A stretch of DNA of 64,000 nt from assembly GCA_900550365.1 (NCBI GenBank), contig URRR01000003.1, positions 62,001-126,000 of the forward strand, in the 5' to 3' direction. The notes below the pieces were generated by a model. The model worked only from the letters and a program-made list of their open reading frames with translations. It had not been told where the DNA came from and did no database searches. The DNA is from an uncultured Prevotella sp. GTDB taxonomy: Bacteria > Bacteroidota > Bacteroidia > Bacteroidales > Bacteroidaceae. The first letter of the stretch is position 1, and each line of letters begins with the position of its first letter. This document shows positions 62,699-64,000 of this stretch, one piece after another. A program made the translations under genes and the position numbers.

Positions 62699-62788
62699 GC
62701 ACAAAAGGCCACCTTTTGCGTTGTAAAAGACCGTCTTTTGAAAGACAAAAGGCCGTCTTTTGCACGGTAAAAGGTGGCCTTTTACAAT
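62699..62788. repeat. 22-bp-phased dyad array H (4 units)
   Basis: The cleanest copy: unit cores start at 62707, 62729, 62751 and 62773, with intact AAAAG and CTTTT halves in all four units. Unit 1 (GGCCACC) and unit 4 (GGTGGCC) are complementary; unit 2 is a perfect dyad. Confidence 0.93.
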
Positions 62789-62927
62789 TATGATATCATG
62801 CTGCAGTATGCCAGCCGGCCACTCCGACATACTCTGAAGGGCCTCAGGCATACAGCCGGAGGTTGTCAGCAAGCCTGTAAATCATCTTTATTTTTTGAGC
62901 TTTCGACTATATTTTTATTAACAACAC

Positions 62928-62959
62928 TCTGACAGTAAGGTATAAATTCGTATTTTTGC
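62928..62959 (+). promoter_or_regulatory. Promoter of the last gene
   Basis: TCTG at 62928-62931 (one mismatch to TTTG), a 19-bp spacer and a perfect TATTTTTGC at 62951-62959 form a good Bacteroidota promoter; the start codon is 76 bp further on. Confidence 0.65.
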
Positions 62960-63034
62960 GGAAATTATCCGACCTTAATTTAAAATGCGGAAACATGCCG
63001 CTTAACATACAACAGAGTCTTTACCTAAATAACA

Positions 63035-64000
63035 ATGCTTATAAAACTTATCAGGAAACATACCATCCGGGCGGTCATGTCTGTAATGCTGAGCATGACG
63101 TTCACCGCCTACGTTTACTCCAATGATTACGTTCCGGCAGACTATGTGTGGACATCGCCGAGCCGTAACTCGTCTGAGTCGATGCCCTGCGGCGGTCACG
63201 ACGTGGGCATGAACGTGTGGGTTGAGAACGGCGACGTGCTCTTTTACGTGGCACGCAGCGGCATGTTCGACGAGAACAACACGCTGCTCAAGGCCGGAAG
63301 ATGGCGCCTCAGCCTGTCGTCAGAACCGTTCAACGGCGACGGCGGCAAGTTCACGCAGACGCTGAGACTTGACGACGGAGCAGTATATATCAAAGGCGAC
63401 GGTGCCGAAGTGCGCCTTTGGGCTGATGTCTACACGTCTGCTGTTTACATGGAGATAACGTCTGACCGGAAGACTGACGCCACGCTAAGCTACGAGAGCT
63501 GGCGGTATAAGGACAGGCCGGTTACCAAAGCCGAGTGTCAGCAATGCTCTTACAAGTGGGTGTTGCCCAAAGACTGCACCACCTTCGCCGACTCTATACG
63601 TGCCGCGGGGTCAACTCTTGACTTCTGGCACAAGAACCGCCAACAGACAGTTTTTGACTTCACGGTGAGCCGCGAGCAGCTTGACGCTATCAAGGAGCAG
63701 CTATACAACCCGATAGGCGGACTGTGTTTCGGCGGCCGTATGTCAGCGCCCGGCTTCACTTTCACCGGCACAAGTGACGGCAAATATGCCTCAACAGACT
63801 ACCGTGCATGGCTGTTTAAGGCTGAAGACATAAGGAAGTCTACCGTAACTATCAGCCTCTACACAGGCGACGCGCCGCAAGACGTTCCGTCAACCAAGGT
63901 GTCGCGCAGGCGCAGCGCACAGTGGTGGCACGACTATTGGCAGCGCAGCCACATATCAGTAGCCTTTAACGACGGTGAAAAAGCAACCGGAAAGACTATC
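63035..64000 (+). CDS. DUF5703-domain (GH95-like) protein, 3' end outside window
   Basis: An open frame runs from ATG 63035 to the window end (322 codons, no stop). After a leader (MLIKLIRKHTIRAVMSVMLS, then MTFTAYVYS) comes YVWTSPSRNSSESMPCGGHD, then VGMNVWVENGDVLFYVARSG and FDENNTLLKAGRWRLSLS, the start of the DUF5703 domain as I know it. In Bacteroidota this N-terminal sandwich precedes an (alpha/alpha)6 barrel related to GH95 (fucosidases and L-galactosidases). Catalytic residues would lie beyond the window. It has its own promoter. The neighbouring RG-II-type enzymes make an enzyme for an RG-II sugar likely; L-galactose, a GH95 substrate in RG-II chain A, is one possibility. Confidence 0.7.
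   Translation, partial: MLIKLIRKHTIRAVMSVMLSMTFTAYVYSNDYVPADYVWTSPSRNSSESMPCGGHDVGMNVWVENGDVLFYVARSGMFDENNTLLKAGRWRLSLSSEPFNGDGGKFTQTLRLDDGAVYIKGDGAEVRLWADVYTSAVYMEITSDRKTDATLSYESWRYKDRPVTKAECQQCSYKWVLPKDCTTFADSIRAAGSTLDFWHKNRQQTVFDFTVSREQLDAIKEQLYNPIGGLCFGGRMSAPGFTFTGTSDGKYASTDYRAWLFKAEDIRKSTVTISLYTGDAPQDVPSTKVSRRRSAQWWHDYWQRSHISVAFNDGEKATGKTI

Larger units (their letters stand above)
62610..63034. other. Intergenic region before the last gene (425 bp)
   Basis: It holds a weak hairpin (62628-62663), repeat array H (62699-62788) and a promoter (62928-62959). No coding sequence is supported. Confidence 0.6.

Noticed and set aside
62687..62872. Minus-strand frames across the repeat arrays (also 4423-4677, 18456-18941, 41241-41510) giving similar peptides such as RRPFVFQKTVF
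   Set aside because: The likeness comes from translating the 22-bp-period array (66 bp = 22 codons); there is no start context, domain or codon bias, so these are not genes.

Overview
The window looks like a chromosomal carbohydrate-utilisation region of a gut or rumen Bacteroidota, most probably a member of the Prevotellaceae. The reasons are: SusC/SusD-type outer-membrane genes, a hybrid two-component regulator (HTCS), many periplasmic or lipoprotein glycosidases, TAnnTTTGY-type promoter -7 boxes, few recognisable Shine-Dalgarno sites, and a xylan gene order (transporter-GH10-GH43, regulator, GH10 with an inserted CBM) that closely matches the xyn/xus genes known from rumen Prevotella. Base composition is in the mid-50s % GC by eye, with a GC-richer stretch near 21-24.8 kb. 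No tRNA, rRNA, transposase, phage gene or CRISPR array was seen.

Layout. 1-11.9 kb: tail of a GH88 unsaturated uronidase; a three-gene minus-strand operon (DNRLRE-domain secreted protein, alpha/beta-hydrolase, GH43); a GH2; a large beta-helix protein; a lone ECF sigma factor with a 49-codon ORF behind it. 12-35.8 kb: a xylan locus. On the minus strand it has xynD-xynA-xynB (symporter, GH10, cytoplasmic GH43). On the plus strand it has GH115 alpha-glucuronidase, the HTCS regulator XynR, GH67 alpha-glucuronidase, GH35, one SusC/SusD pair, a surface glycan-binding lipoprotein and a GH10 lipoprotein with a CBM inserted in its catalytic domain. Together these bind and cut glucurono(arabino)xylan at the surface, import oligosaccharides, debranch them in the periplasm and finish them inside the cell. 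36-64 kb: a set of enzymes that, as a group, matches the rhamnogalacturonan-II apparatus of Bacteroides thetaiotaomicron: GH127, parallel beta-helix (GH141 candidate), GH78, GH138, GH137-GH2-CBM57 fusion, two GH2, GH106, an SGNH acetylesterase and a DUF5703/GH95-like protein cut by the window end. An MFS transporter and a leaderless GH78 sit inside this set, and no SusC/D pair for it is visible.

The main unexplained structure is a family of eight intergenic arrays made of 15-bp dyad-symmetric units (AAAAGRCCGTCTTTT-like) spaced exactly 22 bp apart: seven arrays of four units and one of five. They occupy eight of the nine gene-free gaps longer than 200 bp and mark the boundaries between gene blocks. 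A second unexplained element, a 214-bp inverted-repeat structure with six copies of a GTGACAGAYG motif, lies between the xylan debranching genes and susC.
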